DNA of 64,000 bases, taken from NCBI GenBank assembly GCA_015099395.1, contig AP024096.1, positions 3,472,001-3,536,000 on the forward strand, in the 5' to 3' direction. Below the pieces are notes generated by a model. It searched no databases and was not told the origin of the DNA. It saw nothing but the letters and a program-made list of their open reading frames with translations. The translations under genes were made by a program, and so were the position numbers. Position 1 is the first letter of the stretch; each line of letters opens with the position of its first letter. This document shows positions 44,222 through 53,244 of this stretch, piece by piece. The stretch comes from Ktedonobacteria bacterium brp13. Lineage in GTDB: Bacteria; Chloroflexota; Ktedonobacteria; Ktedonobacterales; Ktedonobacteraceae.

Positions 44222-44473
44222 CCCATACGCACCAACTTAAGGAAAAGGTGAGTTGCAGAGAGATCTCACCATACTTTGCAAGGCAGTGATGCCCAGAGAG
44301 AGCTTGTAGTGTAGCTGCGCAATCTCAGAAAAGAGCATTGTTCTCAGCGTGATAAAAACACAACAAGAAATGAGGCGCTCTCACCTATCTGCTAAGACGG
44401 TCCATCTCTGCTGCCTCCTGTGGCTTTATACCTTGTTGTAATACTCTTCCATTCTTAAGTTGGTGCGTATGGG
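44222..44473. mobile_element. 252-bp non-coding element with 20-bp perfect terminal inverted repeats
   Basis: CCCATACGCACCAACTTAAG (44222-44241) is repeated exactly inverted at 44454-44473. The flanks are GCT on both sides (44219-44221 and 44474-44476), a possible 3-bp target duplication. The inside (about 212 bp) has a GGTGAG/CTCACC hairpin and no ORF. This is the shape of a MITE or an IS stripped to its ends. No transposase with these ends is in the window. Confidence 0.75.
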
Positions 44474-44498
44474 GCTATACCTGTATTTTTCAGAGGAG

Positions 44499-45740
44499 TT
44501 ACCAAGGATTATTAGACAAGGGTTTTATTTTTGTTGTTTTACCGCTCTTCCAATTCTCTACTTGTTCTTGCGTAATCATGAGACTGGCTGGATCTGCCAC
44601 AGCCATGAGACGCTTTCCTATCCAATCGGGGCGGTGAGCCATGCTATCAAAATGAGCCGTATGCTTCTGTAATATCTGATCTTGCAGATAATTCGGAAAT
44701 TGATACCACCCCTGATCAGCTTTTGCGAAATGTCTCTCATAGGGGTTTGTGATACGTACATCTTGCATATTTAAATCAGCATTGATATTCTGGATACGTT
44801 GACTGCATTCAAAAATGTTTATCCATTCATTCCACTCACTAGAAAGCGCAAATTTAGCCATCTTGTAAGAATGCGATTCTTTTTCATCAGGAGAGGCTTT
44901 TTTATCTAACCCCTTTGGAAAAAGTGTCGCTGTCCGTTGAAACGAGTCCCTGGAGCAAGCGTTGTGAAGTTCTATCATAAGATCCTTTCGGACATCTTCA
45001 AAAGGCCTGGGATTTCCTTTTTTATCTTTCAGATCAACGAGAATTCTATGGCCTACAGGATCATATATAGAAGAAAAATCATACATTTTTTTTGAAGCAG
45101 ACGAGTCTATGAGGGTGAGCTTTTGATGGGAGTTAGCCAGCTGATCCAAATGCTGGAAGTGAGGCGAGGGCAACAACATTTGATATTGTTGAGCTAAACG
45201 AGGATTAGAGGCTTCGATATTTGGGCCAAGGCTTTTCTCGGGCTTACCAGAGACCTCTCGTCGCTGATCATGCGCTATGTCAGCCTTGCGCATGAAAAGG
45301 TCGGTCCCTACCCTACTTGCAAACATTCCCAAAGTTTCTTCCGCTGTCATGGGTGTATAGGAAGAAAATACAAATTCATCCATCGAAGCATATTTGTACC
45401 TCTGTACCTGTTCCTTCTGTTTACCTTTCCACCCCTCAGGCGGTGTTCGATACTCAGCTTCGATGCGAGTAGAAGCTTCCGACCCTTCACTTGCCTTATG
45501 GGCCTCCTGGCTGTAAGCCAACGAGTTTTCAGGTTGTGTTGATTGTTCGACCGTGTGTATTGGAAGGTTTGCCTTCATCTCACGTAATAAATCCATCTTA
45601 TATCTCTCATCATCTTTGTGCATGTTGCGAGTAACCTGCCTCCTAGCGATGTCTATCTTTTCTTTTGCCCGATGTTTGAGCATATCCGTATCATGCATTT
45701 GTTCTTGTTCAGGGTTTGGCTGACTCTCACGGATTTCCAT
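44499..45740 (-). CDS. Uncharacterised protein in accessory region
   Basis: 413 residues, not recognised. It is soluble, with no signal or membrane segment, and rich in Lys, Asp, Gln and Met. The first 100 residues are charged and probably helical or disordered; 110-390 look folded. A stretch near 225-275 (YDPVGHRILVDL, then EDVRKDLMIELHNACSR) faintly recalls the region before a zinc-protease motif, but HExxH is absent, so I claim no activity. Base composition is clearly more AT-rich than the neighbours, which suggests recent transfer. AGAGGAAG precedes the ATG at 45740. It sits between the 252-bp element and a ruined Tn3 transposase and may be transposon cargo. Confidence 0.65.
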   Translation of the reverse strand: MEIRESQPNPEQEQMHDTDMLKHRAKEKIDIARRQVTRNMHKDDERYKMDLLREMKANLPIHTVEQSTQPENSLAYSQEAHKASEGSEASTRIEAEYRTPPEGWKGKQKEQVQRYKYASMDEFVFSSYTPMTAEETLGMFASRVGTDLFMRKADIAHDQRREVSGKPEKSLGPNIEASNPRLAQQYQMLLPSPHFQHLDQLANSHQKLTLIDSSASKKMYDFSSIYDPVGHRILVDLKDKKGNPRPFEDVRKDLMIELHNACSRDSFQRTATLFPKGLDKKASPDEKESHSYKMAKFALSSEWNEWINIFECSQRIQNINADLNMQDVRITNPYERHFAKADQGWYQFPNYLQDQILQKHTAHFDSMAHRPDWIGKRLMAVADPASLMITQEQVENWKSGKTTKIKPLSNNPW

Positions 45741-46018
45741 AGAGCAAAACTTCCTCTGTTTATCTCTCTCGTGTATGCACGTTAATCAGAAAACCATATT
45801 GTGGTGCCGGTATAGTCCCAAATGGGTGTCATTGGCTCATTTCAAAATATCCACTTTGTTCTTTTCCAGATCCTGGTCTAATTTGGAGAATCGTAGATAG
45901 GCAAACGTCTGTCTTGGCACGCTTTTTCCTCGCTTCGTAGGTGATGGGAATGAGAACCTCGTCAATGTCAGTTATTTTACCCGAAAACGGGTAAGAATGC
46001 CAGTGCCTTTTGTTCCCG

Positions 46019-46058
46019 AAAAGAGGGAAAGAAAACGAACGTTTTCTTTCCCTCTTTT
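46019..46058. terminator. Perfect 19-bp palindrome at the transposase 3' end
   Basis: AAAAGAGGGAAAGAAAACG (46019-46037), AA, CGTTTTCTTTCCCTCTTTT (46040-46058). Reading on the reverse strand it ends in a T-run, so it is a terminator for the transposase gene. A second hairpin (TTACCCG/CGGGTAA, 45977-45994) follows. Apart from these, the 325-nt gap between the unknown gene and the transposase holds nothing recognised. Confidence 0.7.
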
Positions 46059-46065
46059 CAGGTTC

Positions 46066-49000
46066 TCACGCGATTTCCTCATTCTCCTGCAAGAGCAAGG
46101 GACGTAGGTTCTCCAACGAGCGACCGGATTGTGGTGCAAAATGGTAGTCGCCGATCAGTCGAATGTGCTCCCATCCCAGTGGCGCAATATGAGCCACCGT
46201 TGCTTCTGGGATGTCCTCACCTCTTTTGCGCAGTGTCGCAATGGCTTCGGTGAGATACACGGTATTCCAGGCGGCAATGGCTGCCATAATTAAATGCAGA
46301 CAACTTGCTCGATGCATCTGATCCTCAAACGCCCGATCTCGCAGTTCTCCCAGTCGTCCAAAGAAGAGTTGGCGTGCGAGGGCATGCAGTGATTCCCCTT
46401 TGTTGAGGCCAATGAGGATACGTCGACGGAAGGACTCGTTGCGAAAGTACTCCAATAAGAAGACCGTTCGCTCCAGCTTTCCCATCTCCGTGAGTGCCCT
46501 CGCCACCTGGTTCTGACGAGGATAGGCCGCGAGCTTACGCATGAGCAATGAAGCTGAGACTGTCCCGTGACGGATCGATGAGGCGACACGCCGCATCTCA
46601 TCCCATTGCTCGATAATGAGCTTGCTCTTGATTTGGCCAAAAAGTAGGGTATTCAGTGGGCCATATTCGCCCACGTCGTCCAGCACATAGAGATGACGTG
46701 AGAGGGCATCTCGAATGCGCGGAGCAAAACGAAACCCCAGCAGAGCCGTGAGAGCAAACACCTGGTCAGAAGCTCCACCCGTATCGGTATAATGTTCTTG
46801 AATATGCAAATCGCTTTCGTGATGGCAAAGCGCATCGACGACATACAATGCTTCTTCATTCGTCCCGATGATTTGCGGCTTGCCAAAAGGAATCCAGATA
46901 TCCGCCGCATGAATATACATGTTCGTACCTCGCCCAGCGCCAAAATATTTCGCATTGTACTCGGCATTGGCTGCTTTCACTCCCACTTGCAGACGCATAC
47001 CATCAGATGACGAGGTGGTGCCATCTCCCCAGGCAGACGAAAGTGGTGCCGAGAGGACAAAATTATCCAGATTCGCCAGTGCAGCCAACAACGTCTCCTC
47101 GCGGATGTGCCAATCGATCGACCAGGAGAGCTGGCGATAGGTATACGGACACGACTCGGCCATCTTCTCCAGTCCCAGATTCATGCCCATACCCATGAGT
47201 GCAGCCACCAATTCGAGTTTCTGCACGCCAGTCGGTGCGTCTTTACTCGTGAGGTGCGTGAAGTGGCGCAGAAATCCAGTCCAGGCATCGACTTCGAGCA
47301 ACAGATCGGCTAATGGTAGGTGCGGCAGCAATGCGTATACGCGCTTTTTTAGGCGTTCCACTTCTTCCGGGACAGCTTTTTCCAGTTGGGGAAGATGGAG
47401 ATGTCCTTTTTCATCCAGGGTCAGGCTCCCTTCGACCTTTCCGATACTCTCCTGTAAGGCCGTAAGTTTCTGGCGAATCTCCTGCTGCTTGGCTGCCAGA
47501 TAGGCTTCTGCATCACTGCTGATAGAGAGCCTGGTTTGCTGTTTCTCTGTCAATTGCTCGAAGTGTGCGGGCGGCAATAAGTAGTTCTCAAAGGGGCGAT
47601 ACCGTCGGCTTCCGCTCACTACAACATCTCCGGAGCGTATCCTCCCCTTGAGAGACTCAAAGGCTGCCGCTTCATAATAATTAGGGGTAATCTTCTCTCC
47701 ATCCAACGCATGCTTGCGCCAGCGCCCGGTGAGGTGGCCCAAAGGCGCATGCATCTTCACCTTGCCCACCTTTTGCTCCTTCCCCGTCACGCGACGACGA
47801 AGTTTTGCGAAGGTCGAGATATATTCGAGCGCTTGTAAGGACGGTTCACTTTTGCGAAAGGGCTGGAAATCGAGCACTTGATAGAGTGAAAGCAGGCTCT
47901 GCCGCATTGGGGCGTACCGCGTTGAGATGAGATCCAGCGAGTCCAGATCCTCTGGTTGGAGAAACTGTTTTGCCGAATCGACGGTCGCCTGAAGTTAGAC
48001 CTCCGGCACTTTGTCGAGGAGCGCTTGCACGGGATCGTTGCCTTCGGTTCTCGCTAGCAAGAACGCCTCTGCTGCTTTGGTAAAGATTGCCAGGTGACTA
48101 TTCATCTGGCGCGAGTTGATCTTCAGGTGCTTTTCCTGACGCCGCTCTCCTTTGCGCAACAAGTCGCCTAACAGCCGATCAAACTGGTCGAGGGCCTGAT
48201 CGGTCAGATCTTGTGACAGTTCAAAAAGATAGGTCACGAGCAACGCGTGGCGTCGGTCTCGTGGCAAATTCAAGAGTGGCTGCGCCTGATATTTGCTGCA
48301 TTTGTGGGCCAATTGCAAGACTCTATTCTGGTGCAATGTGACTGGCAGGACAGGAAGCGACAGCTCTCGCAGGAACAAGAGACGCTCGACCAGTTGCTTG
48401 ATACTTTTGGGCGAGGCCACGCCAGGAGCCTGTCGTTACCAACTCAGACGCGTCGCGCCACGAATACTGGTATCTGCAAGAAGAAGACCATCCAGCCTGG
48501 TTCGCTGCTCCAGGGTAAGCGACATGGTCAAGGTGCGCAAGAGCCGTCGCTCTGCAATCTTCAGCACGATCCATACCAACCGTTCGATATGGATCATTGT
48601 AGGTGCAAGGATACCTTTGGTGCGCAACCGCTCCAACGCAGTCTCAATGAGCGCAAGTGGGCGATCACTCTCCATCGCATCAGGAAGCAGTGACCTGGCA
48701 ACGAGCAGATACTCCCGCCAACCAGCCAACCACAGGAACGGAAACCACACTCCCGCCGGAGTTCATCCAGATGCTCATATAAGGTATTTTCGCGATCGCC
48801 ATAGCTGGTAAAGGCAGAAACAGGGACATCGATTTGCTCGGCAATCGCGATGAGAACTGCTCTGGGTACCTCTTTCACTTCCATGAGTGTGCGACCAGGA
48901 AACTTCAAGAGGTCCAGTTGGACGGCGAACCCAAGGCGATTAGAAGCTCGTCTTCGACGATTGATTAGCTCACGCTCTTTCTTGGTAAAGGTGTAGTGAC

Positions 49001-49097
49001 GTGCAATGTCTCGATCAGAGAGGTCAGAAGGAATCTGTGTCAGCGCGTGGCGCTGCTCCGGGTTGAGGTACGTCGGGATCTTGTCATAGCTAGGCAC
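46066..49097 (-). pseudogene. Tn3-family transposase, decayed
   Basis: The reading frame spans a full-length Tn3-type transposase of about 1000 residues but is broken three times. The N-terminal DUF4158 part (YLNPEQRHALTQIPSDLSDR, from about 49097) shifts frame near 48735-48750. In the new frame a TAA at 48436-48438 and another TAA at 47995-47997 cut the protein; the text continues in the same frame after each stop. The C-terminal DDE part (46066-47907 and slightly upstream) is intact, with DGTTSSSDGMRLQVGV, HYTDTGGASDQVFALTALLG and the RxGTVSASLLMRKLAAYPRQN block. The transposase is therefore almost certainly inactive. No resolvase is present. Confidence 0.9.
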
Positions 49098-49205
49098 GGT
49101 GGGCGTCTCTCCAGTTTTGCCTTGGTTGTAGCATACTGCTTGCTTGCGCGTCAATAAAACCGCCTGGGATGAGATATGTATCATACATCTCTATCGCTTT
49201 TTTTA

Positions 49206-49243
49206 CAATACAATGGCATCGCAGAACCGAGCTTTGCAACCCC
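49206..49243 (-). mobile_element. Tn3-type 38-bp terminal inverted repeat (one end)
   Basis: On the reverse strand these 38 bases begin GGGGTTGCAAAGCTCGG, the form of a Tn3-family end, positioned about 110 bp beyond the transposase N-terminus with the outer end at 49243. The matching opposite end was not found within the window. Confidence 0.65.
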
Positions 49244-49341
49244 TATACAAAATAGAGCGCTACCCGTACAATGCCTGAAGAGCATCTTCTGAACAACAGT
49301 ATTACTCTGTAAGCGAGATATTTTAGGAGGAATGTACATAC

Positions 49342-50019
49342 ATGGCAGGCAATAGATCAGAGCAGCGAGAACGCGTCCTCGTGCTTGGAGCAAGTGGTGA
49401 GACCGGGCGAGCTGTTGTCGCTACCCTGGAGGCGCTTACTATACCTGTACGCGCACAGGTACGGACGGCGGAGAAGGGCAAGCATCTGGCATCAGAGCTC
49501 ACCGAGGTCGTCATAGCTGAGGTCACAGAAAACACGCTCCCAGGTCTTGTTGAGGGCACCTTTGCGATCATCAGCACGATCGGCACCCGGGTCTTTACCG
49601 ATCTGCGCACCATCGAAGCAGCCGAACATACCACGATCAAGAACGCCATCGACGCTGCGATCAATGCCAATCTACGCCATTTTGTACTCTGCTCCTCCAT
49701 GGGGACACAGCAGCCTGAGAGCATCCCGCCACTCGCCAATATCCTCTACGCCAAGGCACGCGCCGAACAAGATCTCATCGATAGCGGACTCACGTATACG
49801 ATCGTCCATCCTGGCGGACTGCGTAACGAGCGCGGTGGTCGGGAGGTCCTTGTTACAGCACACCCCTCCTCCAGTCATGGCTCTATCACCCGCGAAGATA
49901 CCGCACAGGTACTGGTACAGGCTCTCTTACAGCGCGAGTCATTCAATAAAAGCGTCGACATCATGCAGCAAGAGGGTCAGGGTCTGGCGGATCGCCAGGG
50001 GCTGTTCGCCGCACTCTAA
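49342..50019 (+). CDS. NAD(P)-binding atypical SDR (NmrA/YwnB-like)
   Basis: 225 residues with a Rossmann motif VLVLGASGETGRAVVATL near the N-terminus, a conserved HFVLCSSMGT strand, AKARAEQDLIDSGLTYTIVHPGGL (where atypical SDRs read the substrate pocket), and TREDTAQVLVQAL. Such proteins are oxidoreductases, redox sensors or flavin reductase-like enzymes; the substrate is unknown. AGGAGG at 49325-49330 precedes ATG 49342. The Tn3 end lies 98 nt upstream and may have replaced part of its promoter region. Confidence 0.82.
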   Translation: MAGNRSEQRERVLVLGASGETGRAVVATLEALTIPVRAQVRTAEKGKHLASELTEVVIAEVTENTLPGLVEGTFAIISTIGTRVFTDLRTIEAAEHTTIKNAIDAAINANLRHFVLCSSMGTQQPESIPPLANILYAKARAEQDLIDSGLTYTIVHPGGLRNERGGREVLVTAHPSSSHGSITREDTAQVLVQALLQRESFNKSVDIMQQEGQGLADRQGLFAAL

Positions 50020-50047
50020 CCAACCGGGCAAGATCATAATAAGACAG

Positions 50048-50102
50048 AGAAAGAACGCTGACTGCACAAGCCATGACGGTCTGTGCGGTCAGCGTTCTTT
50101 CT
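50048..50102. terminator. Strong bidirectional terminator
   Basis: A 21-bp stem (50048-50068 with 50082-50102, one G-U pair) between convergent genes, with A-rich left and T-rich right ends. Confidence 0.9.
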
Positions 50103-50116
50103 TGATAAGCTAAGGT

Positions 50117-50467
50117 TTACTGAGCGAACTCTTTGAAGATCTCGTCGGTTTTGGCGGCCATAATATAATCATTGCGATGCAGGCCTTTAATCGCATGTGT
50201 CCACCATGCGACACCAACTGAACCCCATTCGGTCAGAATGGCGGGATGATGGCCTTCGGACTCGGCCAGAACACCAACTTTATTCGTAAAAGCCAGCGCC
50301 GTCACAAAGTCTTTAAACTTGTAGACACGCTCCAGCCGTTTTATACCATCACGCTCCAGAACCACCCACTCAGGGATCTGTTTCTGAAATTTCGTCGCCT
50401 CATGACCAGTAACTTCTGGCGCTCCAGCCTGGCACGCCTCACACTTCATCTGCGTCAGATCTGCCAT
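50117..50467 (-). CDS. Pterin-4a-carbinolamine dehydratase
   Basis: 116 residues, PhhB/PCD family. The active-site motif [11 protein letters not shown] gives His73, His74, Pro75 and Trp81, with His91 in WWTHAIKGL. The enzyme dehydrates 4a-hydroxytetrahydropterin so that the cofactor can be recycled after aromatic amino acid hydroxylation; in some bacteria it has a related role in molybdopterin or folate metabolism. The N-terminal 20 residues carry CEAC, not part of the common core. It is a single gene, convergent with the SDR gene. No phenylalanine hydroxylase is in the window. Confidence 0.92.
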   Translation of the reverse strand: MADLTQMKCEACQAGAPEVTGHEATKFQKQIPEWVVLERDGIKRLERVYKFKDFVTALAFTNKVGVLAESEGHHPAILTEWGSVGVAWWTHAIKGLHRNDYIMAAKTDEIFKEFAQ

Positions 50468-50549
50468 ACGCTTTTATACCCTCTCGCCTAAAATCAATGC
50501 ACTCAGCTCACACTAACGACGTTATGACGCCAGTATTATCGAAAAAATG

Positions 50550-50840
50550 CTACGTGTTATCTTCTGTAACAGCGTTCGCAGTAGCGTTTGTAGCATCCGC
50601 TGGTTTCGTAGTAGGAGCCAGCATCATCTGCATTGCCTTACCAGGAGTAGTTGGCATACGATCCAGTGATCGCTTCATGTTCATAAGCTCTTCCAGAGAA
50701 GGATCAGCAACCAGGCGATCTTTGGCCTGCCTTAACTCGCCAGTGGCTTTCCCTGCATTACGAGCCAGTGATTGCAATTGCTTAGATCCAAACAAGAGCA
50801 GCAACACAGCACCGATCACTACATAATTTATCACATGCAT
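50550..50840 (-). CDS. tatA: TatA/TatE-family twin-arginine translocase subunit
   Basis: 96 residues. One N-terminal membrane segment (about 4-16) is followed by the hinge FGSKQL (usually FGPxxLPE) and an amphipathic helix (LARNAGKATGELRQAKD), the layout of TatA, which forms the pore for folded proteins with Tat signals. The tail is Ala/Thr-rich. tatC is not nearby. An extended -10 (reverse TGGTACAAT, 50915-50923) lies 75 nt upstream. Confidence 0.85.
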   Translation of the reverse strand: MHVINYVVIGAVLLLLFGSKQLQSLARNAGKATGELRQAKDRLVADPSLEELMNMKRSLDRMPTTPGKAMQMMLAPTTKPADATNATANAVTEDNT

Positions 50841-50914
50841 ACAAGACTCCTTTGACTTCTTTGTAAAGAAGCAACGCTGAACGCTGAAAATAACTCGGTA
50901 TTGATGTTACAACC

Positions 50915-50923
50915 ATTGTACCA
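50915..50923 (-). promoter_or_regulatory. Extended -10 promoter of tatA
   Basis: The reverse strand reads TGGTACAAT (TGG plus TACAAT), 75 nt before the tatA start; no good -35. Confidence 0.5.
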
Positions 50924-51172
50924 TAAGCCAGGAAAAGCAGAATTCCTGGCTTTCTCTTTCTGTCCCCCAATACCATCACGTGGCATCCCCCAAAAATTTC
51001 GCAACGCTGGTTCTTTCCATTAGAGAGTAGACAAGACATGTTCCTGGTGTAAGACTGCGGAAACGGTGCTTTCGGTCTGTCCCCAGCAGACTGTAACGCA
51101 CCACAGTGACCCATCACACCGGGTATGTCGATTCTACGTGCTCGACCTCATCCCCCACCTTTGACTCGGGCA

Positions 51173-51215
51173 GTCGGTCGTGTGACCCCCAGAAGCACGA
51201 CCGACCTCTCTCTTC
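51173..51215 (+). terminator. Hairpin with pyrimidine tail, no gene upstream
   Basis: GTCGGTCGTG (51173-51182) and CACGACCGAC (51196-51205), a perfect 10-bp stem, then CTCTCTCTTCTTCTC. No coding gene reads into it on the plus strand. The 533-nt gap 50841-51373 is otherwise empty apart from promoters at each side. Confidence 0.4.
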
Positions 51216-51294
51216 TTCTCGATCATCCGTCCCAAAATCTTCGTGGGTAATATAGGCTATTTAATCTTCCCATACTCATTGAAAGTGACAACAC

Positions 51295-51332
51295 ATGGTA
51301 TGATAAATCTCAAATGGTATAATAAATTTCAA
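51295..51332 (+). promoter_or_regulatory. Tandemly duplicated extended -10 promoter
   Basis: A 19-bp unit occurs twice without a gap: 51295-51313 and 51314-51332, differing at two bases. Each contains TGGTATnATAAAT, so there are two extended -10s (TATGAT 51299-51304 and TATAAT 51318-51323), 19 bp apart, upstream of the secreted-protein gene. Confidence 0.65.
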
Positions 51333-51373
51333 ACGGATGTATTTTTAAACGACGAAAAGAGAGCTTGTACGAA

Positions 51374-52036
51374 ATGCAACAAATGGCGCAACCATTACAA
51401 AATAAAGGCAATTCAGCTCAATCAGTAATTACTATCGCATTTCTTCTTTTTGCTCTTGCTGGCGGCATCATGGGTTTTGCTGTAGGCACGTTCAACCACA
51501 ATGCACAATCCAAACAGTCACAAACCAATAATAATAATACAGGCGGCCCGAAGGCTGCAAAAACATCTACGCCAGTCGCTACACCAACACCATCAACAAC
51601 ACCCGTCGCTACACCACAACCATTAGACTCTCCCCTGGTATCACAGTCGCTCCCTACGAATAGTGTCTATGGAGTCTATACGTATACGCTCACAGCAACA
51701 TCGCAAGCCACTAAACAGCCAGTGACAACAGATGGCATCACCTGCCATCTCGCACTGATCAAGGGCACACCACAAATTAACGAGACCCTACTGGGGAAAG
51801 GCAGGGCCCCAATGCAAATCGATATACCGCAAGCTAATGAGATTCCTACTGGTCAAGGTCTGATATATCAAAATACACCTCAGACACAACCTTGCAAAAA
51901 TGGCGTCGGAACCTGGACCTTTACGGTCAATTCTGCCCTGGCACCTGGAACCTACCATACAGTCGGCATTACCGACTGGGCTGGCATCTACTACAACTGG
52001 AGTTGGGGCACCATAACTATACCTAAAAAGTCATAG
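51374..52036 (+). CDS. Hypothetical membrane-anchored extracellular protein
   Basis: 220 residues, family not recognised. A short Gln/Asn-rich N-terminus and a hydrophobic segment (about 18-41, ITIAFLLFALAGGIMGFAVG) act as a signal anchor. A Thr/Pro/Ser/Ala-rich linker (about 45-90) follows, then a beta-rich domain (about 95-220) with two cysteines (in TCHLAL and QPCKNGVG) and an aromatic end (DWAGIYYNWSWGTITI). The shape suggests a cell-surface protein with a small beta-sandwich outside the membrane. ATG 51374 is preceded by AAGAGAG. A bidirectional terminator separates it from the PNP gene. Confidence 0.7.
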   Translation: MQQMAQPLQNKGNSAQSVITIAFLLFALAGGIMGFAVGTFNHNAQSKQSQTNNNNTGGPKAAKTSTPVATPTPSTTPVATPQPLDSPLVSQSLPTNSVYGVYTYTLTATSQATKQPVTTDGITCHLALIKGTPQINETLLGKGRAPMQIDIPQANEIPTGQGLIYQNTPQTQPCKNGVGTWTFTVNSALAPGTYHTVGITDWAGIYYNWSWGTITIPKKS

Positions 52037-52050
52037 GAACTATAACCTGA

Positions 52051-52096
52051 GAAAAGAGGGCGGAGCATGTGGTAATGCATCCGCCCTCTTTTCTTG
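52051..52096. terminator. Bidirectional terminator
   Basis: GAAAAGAGGGCGGA (52051-52064) and TCCGCCCTCTTTTC (52080-52093), a perfect 14-bp stem between convergent genes, T-rich on both strands. Confidence 0.9.
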
Positions 52097-52119
52097 TCAT
52101 GTTACTTACGTATACTACA

Positions 52120-52956
52120 CTACCTGGCGGCGTACTCGCGTACGATGCCATGAACAAGATAGGAGAAGAGCGAGCCGACCATATCAGCGGTTGCCAGTAC
52201 CTCTGCATGGTTGACTTCGATATTTTCATCGCCGGTTGCCTGGTTGGTGATCAGGCTAATACCGAGTACACGCATCCCCATGTGGCGCGCGACTATAACT
52301 TCAGGGACGGTCGACATACCGACAGCATCCGTGCCCACAATTCGTAAGAAACGCAGTTCGGCTGGAGTCTCGAAGCTAGGGCCAGTGACCATCGTATAAA
52401 TACCTTCGTGCAAAACGATCTCGCTATTGCGTGCAGCAACGCTGTGGGCAATAGCACGCAGTTCGGCGTCATAGGCTTTCGCCAACGCAGGGAAACGGGG
52501 TCCCAGGCGCTCGTCGTTTGGCCCGACCAGCGGATGATGCCCTGCCATACCAGGGAAATTAATGTGATCACGCAACAGCATAAAGTGACCGGGCCGGTAA
52601 TCAGGATTGACTCCGCCTGCCGCGTTGGTGACGATCAGGGCCTCTGCTCCTAACTGACGCATCACCTGGACAGGGAAGGCAGCTACCTGTGCTGAATGGC
52701 CCTCGTAGGTATGGAAGCGTCCCTGTAACACGACGACTGAGACGCCTTCTAGTGTTCCAAGCACCATCTGGCCAGCATGTCCAGCTACCGTTGACTCTGC
52801 AAAGTGCGGGATCTCAGCATACGGAATAGCTACCGCGTCCTGGATCTCTGTTGCGAGCTCACCCAGGCCCGAACCAAGAATAATCGCCAGTTGGGGTCGC
52901 TGCTCTGTATGCCGCCTGATAGCGTCCGTCGCCTCTACAATCTGCTCATAGCTCAT
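52120..52956 (-). CDS. punA: Purine-nucleoside phosphorylase
   Basis: 278 residues, trimeric PNP family (PNP/MTAP type). It splits purine nucleosides with phosphate to base and ribose-1-phosphate. Marks are LAIILGSGLGELA, VVVLQGRFHTYEGH, VTNAAGGVNPDYRPG, YTMVTGPSFETPAELRFL and GMSTVPEVIVARHMG. The Asn in SLITNQATG and the EVNHAEVL end agree with a guanosine/inosine-type enzyme. The start ATG 52956 is supported by GGAGG at 52968-52972 (reverse strand); an earlier ATG at 52974 overlaps that site. Confidence 0.94.
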   Translation of the reverse strand: MSYEQIVEATDAIRRHTEQRPQLAIILGSGLGELATEIQDAVAIPYAEIPHFAESTVAGHAGQMVLGTLEGVSVVVLQGRFHTYEGHSAQVAAFPVQVMRQLGAEALIVTNAAGGVNPDYRPGHFMLLRDHINFPGMAGHHPLVGPNDERLGPRFPALAKAYDAELRAIAHSVAARNSEIVLHEGIYTMVTGPSFETPAELRFLRIVGTDAVGMSTVPEVIVARHMGMRVLGISLITNQATGDENIEVNHAEVLATADMVGSLFSYLVHGIVREYAAR

Positions 52957-53070
52957 AACTACTTCATCCTCCATCGTAAAATAACATATCCGAACCACTG
53001 CGTATTGATACACCAAAGAATAGCACACAACACACAACACGCCAGCGCATTCACGCTGGTAACGTGGAAG

Positions 53071-53079
53071 TGCTATAAT
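53071..53079 (+). promoter_or_regulatory. Extended -10 promoter with inverted repeat
   Basis: TGC plus TATAAT (53071-53079). CCAGCG (53042-53047) and CGCTGG (53054-53059) form a 6-bp inverted repeat over the -35 position, possibly an operator. Confidence 0.55.
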
Positions 53080-53244
53080 GGATTAACCGTTTGTGCATTG
53101 CGCACAGCACCATCAGGCGCTGAATGCAGCAATAGGATACGACATGCAACAAGAGAAGCAGTAACAAACATCGTATCTATAATCGTTCGTTAAATATTGC
53201 GCGAGTCATAAACAAAAACGCGTTTCATAATAAGGAGATAGGAA

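Noticed and set aside
45060..45140. Zinc-protease motif in the unknown accessory gene
   Set aside because: The stretch DLMIELHNA lacks the first His of HExxH, so no metal site can be claimed.
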